A stretch of DNA of 64,000 nucleotides from Acidimicrobiales bacterium (lineage in GTDB: Bacteria; Actinomycetota; Acidimicrobiia; Acidimicrobiales; SZUA-35). Below the pieces are notes generated by a model, which was given only the letters and a program-made list of their open reading frames with translations, searched no databases and was not told where the DNA came from. Below, piece after piece: positions 1-12,800 of the stretch. The stretch lies in the NCBI GenBank assembly GCA_020630195.1, contig JAHDBV010000002.1:84043-148042 (forward strand). The letters run 5' to 3'. The translations under genes were made by a program, and so were the position numbers. Each line of letters begins with the position of its first letter. Positions within the stretch are counted from its first letter, which is position 1.

Positions 1-1
1 G

Positions 2-847
2 GGTCACGTGGCGGTGGATCGCGATCACCGGATCGACGAGCTCGACGCCACGGCCGATGCGCTCCAGGCCGTCGCCACACTCGTCGGCTTCATCGTCGCG
101 TTCATCGTGCCGACCGTGGCCGTCGTGACCTATCGGGTCGCCACCCGCCCGGGGCGCGACGAGGCGTTGCTGCGGACCTCGGTCGTCGACCTCGACGAAC
201 GGCTCGCCGATCTCGGACGTGGCGCCGAGGATCTCACGCTCGGATCGATCATCTCGCCGCTCCGTGACGCCGTCGCGGGCCGCGACCCCTCCGCGGTGCA
301 TCCCGGGATCGGCCAGGCGTCTGCCGGGGCCGAACGACTCCTCCTGCTGCTCCGATCGACCAACGGTTCGATCGTCGCCCGACCCGAAGCGGTCGACCTC
401 GCTCGTCTCGCCACCGACGTCGGCGCCCACCACGATCTCCCCGTCTCGGGATCGGGCGGTCGGGTGGTCGCCATCGCCGATCCCCAGCTCCTGCGATGGA
501 GCGTCCAGGAGCTCATCGCGAACGCCGTTCGGCACGGCCACGCGCCGGCACTCGAGCTCGCGACCGACGGTGCCCGCGCCTCGCTCGTCGTCGTCGATCG
601 TGGTGCGGGCCTGCCGGCCGAGGTCGCGGAGATCGTCTTCGGCCGCCGGTCGTCGGACGCGAAACGCCGAGCCCGGCGGGGCGAACAGGCGACGGGGCTG
701 CTCCTCGTCGCCCACCTCGCCGATCGGATGGGTGGCGCACTGACACACGAGCGCCGCGGCAACGAGACCCGGGTCCGCTTCGACCTACCGGCATCGTCGG
801 ATCTCGAGCGCCTTCCGAGCCCCGATGCCCGGAGGGTGCCTTCGTGA
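2..847 (+). CDS. Histidine-kinase-like ATPase membrane protein (5' end may lie outside window)
   Basis: The reading frame is open to the left edge, so the GTG at 8 may be internal and the N-terminus may be missing. Residues about 22-45 (from that GTG) form one hydrophobic membrane segment. The C-terminal half has a GHKL/HATPase fold: an N-box (ELIANAVRHG), a G1 box (DRGAGLP) and a G2-like GLLLVAHLADRMGG. No clear HisKA H-box of the HELRTPL type is visible between membrane segment and ATPase domain, so phosphotransfer by this protein is not shown. No response regulator is adjacent. Its TGA overlaps the GTG start of the giant surface-protein gene (GTGA), implying coupled translation and perhaps sensing linked to that protein. 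The family assignment is good; the signal is unknown. Confidence 0.7.
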   Translation, partial: GHVAVDRDHRIDELDATADALQAVATLVGFIVAFIVPTVAVVTYRVATRPGRDEALLRTSVVDLDERLADLGRGAEDLTLGSIISPLRDAVAGRDPSAVHPGIGQASAGAERLLLLLRSTNGSIVARPEAVDLARLATDVGAHHDLPVSGSGGRVVAIADPQLLRWSVQELIANAVRHGHAPALELATDGARASLVVVDRGAGLPAEVAEIVFGRRSSDAKRRARRGEQATGLLLVAHLADRMGGALTHERRGNETRVRFDLPASSDLERLPSPDARRVPS

Positions 848-3800
848 CCGTCGGGCTCCTCCTCGCCGACCGCACCACACGTCGTTCGCCCCGAACCCGG
901 GTCGGGCGACGTCGTCGCGTCGGGGGAACCCGATCATGGGTGATGCGAGGGGGCACGGCGGGGCTCACGCTGTTCCTCGCGGTGATCCTGACCGGTGCCC
1001 TCGGGAGCCGCCCGGGCGCCGCGTTCGCCCACTGCGCCGACGGCGACGGCGACGGCGTGTGTGACGTCTACGAACTGGGCGACACCGACGGCGACGGCAC
1101 GCCGGACGCGGCCGACACCGACGACGACGGCGACGGTCTCGCCACCGTGATCGAAGGCGCCGACCCCGACGGCGACGGACACCCGACCGACGCCGTCGAC
1201 TCGGACGGCAACGGCCGAGCGGACTATCTCGAGTGGACGGCCGCCTCGGCCGGGGCCCCCGCCGACCGCTCCACCTCGCTCGGCTCGGGAAGCGGCGGCT
1301 TCGGCGGCGCGCTCGCCGACGGCGACGGCTTCGGCACCTCCGTGGCCGCGATCGGCGACCTCGACGGCGACGGCGGTGTCGATCTGCTGGTCGGCGCACC
1401 CGGGAGCGATGTCGGGGGCGTGGACGCCGGTGTGGTCTGGTTCATCTCACGCGACGCATCCGGGACCGTGACGGGTGAGGTCCGCCTCGACAACACGGTC
1501 CACCCGGACATCGACGCAGGCGACGGGTTCGGGACCGCCGTCGCGATTCTGGGTGATCTGGACGACGACGGCGAGGTCGCCGTCGCCATCGGTGCACCCG
1601 GCGAGGACGGGCCCGGTTCCGACAGCGGTGCCGTGTACGTCCTCGATCTGAGCGGAGCCGGTGTCGTGTCGTCGGTGGAGAAGATCGACGGCTCCGACCT
1701 GACCATCGTCGATGCCGGAGGGCTCTCCGGCGGCGAACGGTTCGGGTCGGCGCTGGACGGCCTCGGCGACATCGACCGGGACGGGCAGCCCGACCTCGCC
1801 GTCGGCGCCCCGTTCCCGGGGGCCACCTCCGCCGGGGAGACCTGGCTGCTCGCACTCGGCGCCGACGGCCGACCCCTCCAGGCCTCCCGTCTCGTCGCCG
1901 GCGACCTCACCTCGGTCACCCTCGCCAACGGCGACCGCTTCGGTTCCTCGCTCGCATCGTTCGGAGACCTCGACGGCGACGGAGTCCGTGACCTCGCCAT
2001 CGGGGCCCCGGGCCACGACGACGGGGGCGGCGACGCCGGTGCCGTCGTGCTCGTCGAGCTCACCTCGACCTTCGGACGACAGAACGACCATGTGCTGTCG
2101 GCCTCGGTCGGCGACCTCGCCACCGCACCGGTGGCCGGCGACGAGTTCGGCTCGGCGCTGAGCCCGACCGGCGACCTGGACCGCGACGGTGTCGCCGATC
2201 TCCTCGTCGGGTCCTCCGGCGCCGACGACGGTGATCCGGACGCCGGCGCCATCGTGCTGCTCTCGTTGCGGACCGACGGCGCCGTGGCCGAGACCACGCG
2301 GTTCTCGGCCACCACGGGCGTCACCGGGCCCATCACCTCCGCGGGCGATCACTTCGGCACCGCGATCGCGTTCCTCGGTCACGCACCCGACGGTGGGCCA
2401 CGCCTCGTCGTCGGCTCACCCGGTGACGACGGAGGTGGTCCGGATCGGGGGAGCGTGGACCGGCTGCGGCTCCGGCCGACGACACTGCGGGTCACCTCGA
2501 CGGGCGACGAACCCGACAACGACCCGGCCGACGCCCACTGCGCGACGGCGAGCCTCTTCCCCGACGGCACCGCCACCTGCACCCTCCGAGCGGCGATCCA
2601 GATGGCGAACGACGCGTCGAGCACCGTCGGCTGGATCGAGTTCGCACTCCCGACCTCGGACCCCAACCACGAGGCGTCCCCGCTGGTCTGGACGATCTCC
2701 CCGGCGTCCCCGCTCCCGAACATCAACCGCTCGATCGTCATCGACGGCGGGAGCCAGCCGGGCCAGGCCGCCACCGGGCGACCCGTCGTACGCCTCGACG
2801 GCGCCGCCGCCGGCGACACCCGCGGCCTCGCCGTGACCTCGAACGGCTCGGGCATCAATCAGCTCCTCGTCACCAACTGGCAGGCCGCCGGTGTCGTGTG
2901 GACCGGCGACGACGGGGCACTCGGTCGATCCTGGCTCGGGCTCGACGAGTCGGGCAGCAGCAACGGCAACGAGTTCGGTCTGTTCGTGCGCGGCGATCGG
3001 CTCCGGGTCACCGAGAGCGTGATGTCGGGCAACACCTTCGAGGGCATCTTCGTCGACACGACGGCGAACTCCATCGAGGTCTACGACACGAAGCTCGGTA
3101 CGGACGCAACCGGACTCGCCGCCCGCCCCAACGCCGGCGAGGGGCTCGAGATCGTCGGGGGCGACGGTCACATCGTCGGGGAACCCGGGCGGGGCAACCT
3201 GATCTCCGGCAACACGCTCGGCGGGATCCGCGCCACCGGAACCAGCACGAACGTGACCGTGCAGGCCAACGCCATCGGCACGGCGGCCGACGGCACGCCC
3301 CTGCCCAACACGAATGCCGGCGTCAACATCCAGGGTGGCACCGATTGGCTCCTCGGTGGTCCGGCGGCCGGTGAGGGCAACACCATCGCCCACAACGACC
3401 ACGACGGGGTCAAGATCGAGGGCACCAGCCAGCGCATCGCCGTGCTCGGCAATCAGATCCGCGGCAACGGCGCCCTCGGGATCGACCTCAGCGACGGCGA
3501 GGCGTTCCCGTTCATCAACGCCATCGATGCGGGTGACGCCGACACCGGCCCGAACGATCTCCTCAACACGGGTGTGATCACCTCGGCCGAGGTCACCGGC
3601 TCGACCGCCGAGCTCGACGTCGAACTCGACCTGCCGGCGGGCCTGTACCGGGTCGAGGCGTTCACCAACCCGGGCGGTGTGAACCCCCGCGGCGCGGGCG
3701 ACGGCGAGGTGTTCGCCGGTGCGACGGGAATCAGCCACGCCGGCGCCGGCGCGCAGACCTTCCCGGTGACCGCCTCGGCTGTCGTCGGCGATGACCTCAC

Positions 3801-6800
3801 GATCACCGTCACCCAGGACTTCGGCGGCGGGTCGTACGGCGCCACGTCGGAGTTCTCCGCAGCCGCCCAGGCCGTGCCCTCCGCCACCCTCGTGGTGAAC
3901 GACGGCGGCGATGCCGCCGATGCGACCCCCGGTGATCAGGCGTGCGACACCGGCGCCCTCAACCCGCTCGGACAGCCCGCCTGCACGCTCCGCGCCGCGA
4001 TCCAGGAGGCGAACGCCTCGGCGGGCGCGATCGACACGATCGAGTTCGCGCTCACCGTCGCCGACCCGGCTCGTCTCCTGACGCCGCACGAGCACTGGTC
4101 GATCCGTCCGACCACGGCACTGCCCGCCGTGACCCAGAGCATCCTCATCGACGGCCTGAGCCAGAGCGGGGCGACACTCGGCACCCACGTGTTCCCGGCC
4201 CCCATCGACTCGGTGTTGACCGTGGAACTCGACGGTCGAGACCTCGTCGCCGGCGCCGGGCTCCGGCTGGAGGCCACGAACTCCCACGTTCGTGGACTCG
4301 CCGTGAACAACTTCGGCAACGGCTTCGCCGGGATCGAGCTGGCCGGAGCCGACGGTCGGTTGGAGGCGTCGTATGTGGGTGTCGGCGTCGACGGTGCCAC
4401 ACCGGAGTCCAACACGGTCGGCATCACCGTCGGCGGAGAGCGCGTGATCGTGGGAGGCCGCGATCCGGGTGACGGGAATCTGCTCGCCGGTCCCACCACC
4501 GTGCAGATCAGCGCGTCGAACGTCGTCTTCCGCGGCAACCTGGTCGGCACCGACCGAACCGGCACGACGCTGCTCGAGGGGCTCTCGAACGCCGTCATGC
4601 TCTTCAGCGGTGACGGGATCCAGATCGGCGGCTCGCTCACCGGCGACGGCAACCTGATCAACGGCGGCACCACCCACAACCTCTGGGAGAACTCGACTCC
4701 CACGAACACCGAGATCCGCGGCAACCGGTTCGGTACGACCCTCGACGGATTGTCCTCGATCGGCAGCTCCGGCAACGTCTTCCTCAACGGCACCGACACC
4801 GTGCTCGGTGGGGCGGGCGCCCTCGAGGGCAACGTCATCGCCAGCACCACGACCGCGTCGTCCGTGATCGTCCAGCCGTCCGCCGTTCGTGCCGTCATCG
4901 ACGGGAACACCATCGGCCTGGGCGCCGACGGCACGACGCCCGTCGGGGCTGATGGCGGCCTCCTGATCCGGGGCGACGACACCATCGTCGGGGGTGAAGG
5001 GACCGGGATCGGGGTCGGGAACCGCATCGCCCACACCGACGGCCCGGCCATCACCGTCGACGGGGCGCTCGGGGTCAGCATCATCGGGAACGAGATCAGC
5101 ACCGTCGGTCCGAACGCCACGACCCTCGGCATCGACCTCGGCGCCGACGGCGTGACGCCCAACGACGTCGGTGACGGGGACACGGGGCCGAACGACCTGC
5201 TGAACCATCCGGTGATCACCGCCGTCCAGGACCTCGGGGTGAACGTGCGCGTCGACTACTCGGTGGACCTGCCCGCCGGGACCTACCTGCTCGAGCTGTT
5301 CGCGAATCCGTCCGGAGTCGGCCCGGAGGGCCATGGTCCCGGCGAGATCCTGCTCGGGAACACGGGAATCACCGTCGCGGCGCCCGGAACGGTCACGGGG
5401 TTCGTGAACCGACCCGGGGACGCGAGCCAACCGATGAGCCTGGTCGTCACCGAGGATCTCGGTGGCGGTGACTACGGATCGACATCCGAATCGTCGCTCA
5501 GCCGGAGTCTCCCCGACGGGACCCACCTCGTGAACTCGACGGGCGACACGACGGACGTGAACCCGGGCAACGGGTTCTGCGACACGGGCGCGCTCAATTC
5601 GGCCGGTCATGTCGAGTGCACACTCCGAGCCGCCATCCGGGAGGCCGAAGCCTCCGGCCACACCTCCATCGAGTTCGACATCCCGACCACCGACACCGGG
5701 TTCGTCGGGGGCACGTGGACGATCCAGCCGACGAGCCAACTGCTCGTCACCGACGGACTCGACATCGATGCCACCACCCAACCGGGCTACGGCGGTCTGC
5801 CCGTCGTCTTCCTCGACGGGACGAACAGCCCGGCCGGCGACGGACTCCGACTGAGCTCCACCGCGGTCGCCGCGCGCATCGCCGGCTTCGCCATCGGCAA
5901 CTACACCGGCGTCGGAGCGAACGGCATCGAGATCAATGCCGCCGACGTCGTCATCGTCGCGAACCACCTCGGCGTCGACCCGTCCGGCACCACGATCCAG
6001 CCGCTCGGTGATGCCACCGTGCAGGTCAACGGCGGCGGTGACGCCGTCATCGGCGGCACGGCCGCCGCCGATCGCAATGTCATCGGTGGCACGAACGGGA
6101 TCCTGGTGAGTGGCGGGGTCCCGCGGACGCGGATCATCGGCAATCTCATCGGTGTCGGCGCCGACGGGCTCTCCGATGTCGGCGGCACCGGCAGCGGCGT
6201 GCGCCTCACGGGATCGGCGACCGACACCGAGATCGGCGGCACACTCGCCGGTGAGGGCAACGTGATCGGCGGGTGGGACGCCCACGGCGTCGATCTCGAC
6301 GGCGCGGGGCTCAGTGACACCAGCGTCGCCGGGAACACGATCGGGATCTCGGCCGACGGCGTCACGCCCATCGGCCTCGGCGGTGACGGCGTGCGCATGT
6401 TCGGAGCGATGACCCCCGTCGTCGTCCGGGACAACGTCATCGGCAACACCGACCGGGGCATCGCGATCGGCACCTCGGCCACGGGGGTGTTCGTCTCCGG
6501 GAACACCCTCGGCACGAACACCGCCGAGACGATCGCCCACCCGATCGGGCGCTCGGGTATCTCGGTCTCGAACGGCGCGACGAGCGTCCGGATCGGCGAC
6601 ATCGGCCCCAACCTGATCACCAACACGGGCCTCAGCGACCCGGCGGCCGCCGCGATCGAGGTGGTCGGGGCCACGACCGACGACATCGCCATCGTCAACA
6701 ACCGCATCTTCGACAACGCCGGGCTCGGCATCGACCTCGGCGGCGACGGTGCGACGGCGAATGATCCCGGTGATGGTGACGCCGGACCGAACTTCGGGCA

Positions 6801-9800
6801 GAACGCGCCGGAGATCGTCTCCGTCGTCGTGGTCAACCCGTCGCAGGTCGAGGTCACCTTCGACCTCGACACGACGACCGGCAACTACCTGGTGGAGCTG
6901 TTCGACAATCCCGGCGGGGCGGATCCGGTTCGAGGAGAGGGCGAGGTGTCCGTGGGCAGCACGGTGGTCAGCCACGCCGGTGGCGACATCCGCCTCACGA
7001 TGACCGTGCCCGGTGACGCCGGGTCGCTCATCACCGCCACGGCCACCGAGTACATCTCGCCGTCGGTCTACGGCGCCTCGTCGGAGTTCTCCGAGGCCGT
7101 TGCCGTCTCGGCCGCCAACCAGGACCCGGTGGCGACCTTCACCCAGCCGCCGGACATCGCGGAGGGCGATGGCGTGACGCTGGACGCCAGCTCCTCGAGC
7201 GACCCCGACGGCGATCCACTGGCCTTCACCTGGGACCTCGACGCCGACGGCCAGTTCGACGACGCGACCGGGCCGACACCGTCGGTCACCTGGGCGCAAC
7301 TCCAGGCCCTCGGCATCGATGACGACGGCACCCATCCGATCTCGGTCCGCGTCGACGACGGCCGCGGCGGCACCGTCGACGCGCTCCGGCAGCTGACCGT
7401 CACCGACACCGAGCCGACCGTGACCATGAGCGGTCCGGCGAATCCCGTCGCCGGCCAGCCGGCCGTCTTCATCATCGGCGTCACCGATCCTGGTGCCGAC
7501 ACCATCACCGACTGGGCCATCGACTGGGGCGACGGGACACGCACGACCGGGACCGGTTCACCGACCACGGCGACCAAGACATGGACCGGCCCGGGAACCC
7601 ACGGCATCACGATCCAGGTGGTCGACGAGGACGGCACCCACACCGACGGCGACCTGGCCATCCCGCTCGCAGCGGCCGGCCAGCTCGCCATCATCGACCC
7701 GGCGGGTGGTGTCACGATCGACACCGCCGGCGGATTCCCGGTCAGCCCCACCGATGTCGTGCCGTTGCCCGACGGCGACTGGCTCGTGGCCGACTCGACC
7801 GGGGGCGCCGTGGTCAGATTCGCGTCCGACGGCACACCTCTCGGCACCGTCATCAGCGGCGTCCCGCAGGTCAGCGCACTCGCACTCGCGCCGGATGACG
7901 ACGTGCTCGTCGGTTTCGGGACCGAGGTGCGACGGTTCGACATCGCGACCGGTGCGCAGGTGTCCGTGCTCGTCACCGGCGTCGGCGAGGTCGCCGACCT
8001 GCTCACCGGAGCCGACGGCACCTTCCACCTCGCCGATCCGGTCGACGGCCTCGTCGGCCGCTACGACGTCGACACCGGCGCCTTCGCCTGGACCAGCGCC
8101 CCGGTCGGGTGGGAGCCCACGGCGCTCGCGTTCGCTCCCGACGGCTCCCTCGCCGTCCTCCAGGGCGACACCGGGGCGATCACGAGACTCGACGCCGACT
8201 CGGGCGCACCCCTGCCGGACCTCGTGGCCCCCGGCACCCCCGGCTCGGATGCGCGGGGTCTCGCCGTGCAGCCCCTCGGTCTCCTCGTCCGAGCGGTCGA
8301 CACCGCCGACGAGATCCGCTCATTCGACGGTGACACGGGTGCACCGATCGGCCTGTTCACCTCCTTCACCGGCGACGCCGATCCGGGAACCCCGACGCTG
8401 CGCCCCAACCGCTTCGCTCGGGTCGGTGCCAGCCCCGGCATGATCGTGAACACCACGGCCGACGACGGAGATCTCGCCCCCGGTGACGGTGTGTGCGACA
8501 CCGGGCAGCTCAACGCCACGGGTGCGGTGGCATGTTCGCTCCGCGCCGCACTCGAGGAGACCAACGCCAATCCGGTCGTCGACACCATCTCGTTCGACAT
8601 CCCGACCGCCGACCCCGGCCACGCGGGCGGCCGCTGGACGTTGCGTCCGCAGAGCGCCTACCCCGACATCACCCGGGGCGTCGTGCTCGACGCGACGACA
8701 CAGCCCGGCGCCGACCCGGCCCCACGCGTCGAGCTCGACGGGCTGAACGCCGGAGCGGGCCAGACCGGCCTCACGGTCGACACCGGTGGTGCCGGGAGCC
8801 GACTGTCCGGACTGGCCGTCGTCGCCTACGGAGGCGACGGCATCGACATCCGGGCCGACGGTGTCGTGATCACCGACGTCTCGGTCGGTCTCCGTGCCGA
8901 TGGCACGACGACGAGTGCGGTCAGCTTCGACGGGATCCGGGTCCTCGGTGCCGACGACGTCGTGATCGGTGGCCCGGCAGGCACCGGCCGGGTGCTCCTC
9001 GGCGCCATCACGAACGGCATCAGCGTCCTCGGCGCCGACGACACCACGATCCGGAACACGTGGATGGGCCTCGACCGCGCCGGCGCCGCCGTCACCGGCC
9101 CGCTCACGAGCGGCGTGGTCGTCACGGGCGACTCGAACCGGACGATCATCGGCGGACCATCCGACGACGACGCCGTGATCATCGCCTCGTCCGGCTCCCA
9201 CGCCATCAGCCTCTCCGGCCCCGACGTCGCCGTCACGACCGTCGAACGGGTCCGCCTCGGCGTCCTGCCCGATGACGGCGCCGGCACGATCGGTGGACAC
9301 GCCGTGCTCGCCAACGGCGCGACCGATGTGACCGTGGTCGACGTCGTCGTCGGCAACACCGTCGGGGAGGGCGTGCGCTTCGTCGACGTCGCCGGCGGAA
9401 CGATCCGGGGCAGCCTCATCGGCGTCGACGGAACGGGCGGCGCCCACCCGATCGGCGGCGCCGGCGTCCGGGCGTCGGGAGCGACGAGGGACGTCATCGT
9501 GGGCGGAGCCGGCCCCGGCCTGCCGAACGCGATCCGCAACAGCACCACCGGCGTGGTCGTCGAGGACACCGCCGATGGCGTGGCGGTCGTGGGGAACAGC
9601 ATCGCGGCCTCCTCCGCCCTCGGCATCGACCTCGGCAACGACGGTGTCTCGGCCAACGACCCCGGCGACGGCGACACCGGACCCAACACCCTGCTCAACC
9701 ACCCCGAACCCGTCTCGGCCGTGTTCGACGGAGCGACGACGCTCCTCACGTTCGACCTCGACGTGCCCGCCGGCACCTACCACATCGACGTCTTCGCGAA

Positions 9801-12800
9801 CCCCTCCGGCGTCGATGCCGCGGCGGGAGAAGGCGAGATCCTCCTCGCCGAGGACCGTCTCGCACATGCCGGCGCGGGTGCCGAGCGCGTCGTCCTCTCC
9901 GTTCCGGGACTGCCCGGCGACCGCCTCACCCTCACCGCCACGGCCTCGGCCAGCCCCGGTGTCTACGCCGCCACCTCCGAGTTCTCGGCCGACGTCGCCG
10001 TGGTCTTCCCGATCGCCACGGTCAATTCGACCGGGGACACCGACGACCTCGATCCCGACGACGGGCTCTGTGACACCGGCGGGACCAACTCCGCCGGGAC
10101 GACCGAATGCACGCTGCGGGCCGCGCTGACGCACGCGAACGCCTCGCTCGACGTCGACACGATCCACTTCGCGATGCCGGCCACCGAGCCCGGCCACGCC
10201 GGCGGAGTGTGGACGCTCGCCCCGGCGGGCGGGCTCCCCGAGGTGTCGATCCCCGTCACCATCGACGCCGGCACCCAGGCCGGGGCCACGCCGACCACCG
10301 TCTCGGCGCCCGGCCCCGTCGACGGTCGACCCGTGGTGCGACTGGATCCGGCCTCACCCGACGTCACACTGCCGGTGACGGCGGATGACACGATCGTCCG
10401 TGGCCTCGCGCTCGTCGGTTCGGCCCGGGTCGAGGTCGGCGGCGACCGCTTCACACTCGTCGGCTCGTTCGTGGGCCTCGAACCCGACGGTGTCACCGGG
10501 TCCGGCGGGTTCGCGTCACCGCTGATCGTCCGGGGCGCGGACGCCGGGATCGGTGGGGCGAGCCCGGCCGATCGCAACGTCTTCGGCGCCGCGGGCGGGC
10601 CGCTGGTGCTCGAGGGGGACGGCGCCGTCGTCGTCGGCAACCGGTTCGGCACCACGGCACCCGGCACGCTGGTGATCGGACCCGATCGGCCGGCGGTACT
10701 CGTCCAGGGCACGTGGAATCGGATCGGCGGCACCGACCCGGCGTTGGCCAACGTGATCAGCGGCGGCGGGACCGGTGTGGCCATCGAGTCCGGTGTCGGC
10801 AACGCCGTCATCGGGAACGTGATCACGGCGAACGCCAGCGGACTCGGGATCGACCTGACCACACCCGGCCTGCTCGACGGTGTGAGTGCGAACGATCCGG
10901 GCGACGCCGACGCCGGGGCCAACAACGGACTCAACCATCCCGTCATCACCTCCGCCGTGGCATCCGCCGGCACCGTCACGGTCGAGGCGTCCCTCGACGT
11001 CACCGACGGTGACTACCGGATCGAGTTCTTCGGCAATCCGAGCGGTTCGGACCCGTCGGGCCACGGCGAAGGCGAGGTGTTGCTCGCGGCCCGAACCCTC
11101 ACCGTCGCCGGTGGTATGACGGCGACGTTCCAGATCCCCGGCGCCCCCGGGGACGAGATCACGGCCACCGCGACCCGCATCAACCTCGGCGAGCACCGCT
11201 CCACGTCGGAGTTCGGGCCGATCGTCGTCGCGACGACGGCGCCGTTCGTGGTCGTCAACGACGTCGGTGACGCGGCCGACCTGGTCCCGGGCGACGGCGC
11301 CTGTGACACGGGGGGCCTCGCCGTCGACGGGAACCCCGAGTGCACACTGCGAGCGGCCCTCGCCGAAGCGGCCGCGTCGACCGGGCCCACCGAGGTCCGG
11401 TTCGACCTGCCGGGTGCCCAACAGGGTGCGTTCGGGTGGACGATCGCACCGGGCACCCCGCTGCCGATCGTCGGCCCCGGCGTCTCGGTCGCCGGTTCGA
11501 GCCAGAGCCCCGGCGAGACGCCGGTGATCGAACTCGATCTCGCCACCTCCGGCGCCCTGGTGCTCGCCTCCGACGTCGTGGTCGAGGGGCTGGCCGTCAC
11601 CGGGGCCTCGCTCGAGATCGACGGCGCCGATCGCGTCGTGGTCCGCGACCTCGATGTCGGCTTCGCGCTCGACGGCACACCCAGACCGGTCACGGTCGGG
11701 CTGCTGACCCGCAACAGCACCGACGTCGACATCGGCGTCGCCGATGCGCCCGTCGTCGTCGCGGCGACCGCCGCCGCCGTTCGGATCTCCGGCTCCGCCG
11801 ACGACCTCCGACTCGACGGGCTGGTCGTTCCGCCGGCATCGGCACCCGCCGTCGCCGTGGACATCGACGCAGCCGGTGGCCGGATCGACATCGACGGGGC
11901 CTCCCTGTTCGGCACCGACCGGGTGGTGGTCATCGACGGCTCCGTCGACGTCGGCATCACGGACAGCCGGATCGGTGTCGACGACAACGGTGACACGCCC
12001 GTCGTCGCCGCCGTTGCGATCGAGATCGACGGTTCCGGCCGAACGGTCCTCGGTGGAGGCTCCGTCGCCGAGGAGGTCCACCTCGGCGGCCACACGAACT
12101 CCGGCGTGCAACAGGCCGCCGGTGCCACCGGCTCCGTTGCGCTCGAGCATGTCCACGTCACCCCACATCCGACGGCGGATGCCCCGCTCGCGTTCGACAT
12201 CGGCGGCGACGGGCCGGACACCAACGATCCCGGGGACGGCGACACCGGCCCCAACGACCGCCTCAACCATCCCGAGTTCACCATCACCGAGACCGATGGG
12301 GTCCTGCGGTTCGACATCGACCTCGACGTCCCTGCCGGCACCCACCGCGTCGACATCCACCGCAGCGACGGTCCCGGCCGGGTCGCCAGCCGGGTGCTCA
12401 CCTCCACGATGGTCACGGACGGCACGCCGACGAACGTCGTGCTCACCCTCCCGGGTACCCCCGGCGATCGATTCGTCGCCACCGTGACCCGGGTCGACGG
12501 ACCGGGGGAGCGGACCTCGGAGTTCTCCGTTCGGATCCCCGCCGTGCGCGGCAACCGGGCGCCGGACGTGAGCGCACTCGTCGCCGGACCGGGCAGCGAG
12601 GGCGCCGACATCGTGCTCCGGGCCGATGCGACCGACCCCGACGGCGACGCGCTGACCGTCCGGTGGGACCTCGACGGTGATGGCGTCCACACCGATGCGA
12701 TCGGGCTCGAGGTCGTCGTGACGTGGGATCAGCTCGTCGCACTCGGCCTCGACGACGACGGCACGTTCCCCGTCACCGCACGCATCGACGACGGTACGGT

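Noticed and set aside
496..843. N-terminal extension of the giant protein reaching into the kinase-like gene
   Set aside because: It lies out of frame inside a clear HATPase domain and is Arg/Pro-rich; GTG 844 or ATG 943 gives a proper signal peptide.
2416..7335. A 1,639-codon open frame on the minus strand opposite the giant gene
   Set aside because: Its translation is a low-complexity Gly/Asp/Arg/Val mix without domains; it is a shadow of the GC-rich, Gly/Asp-rich plus-strand gene, where recognisable domains lie.
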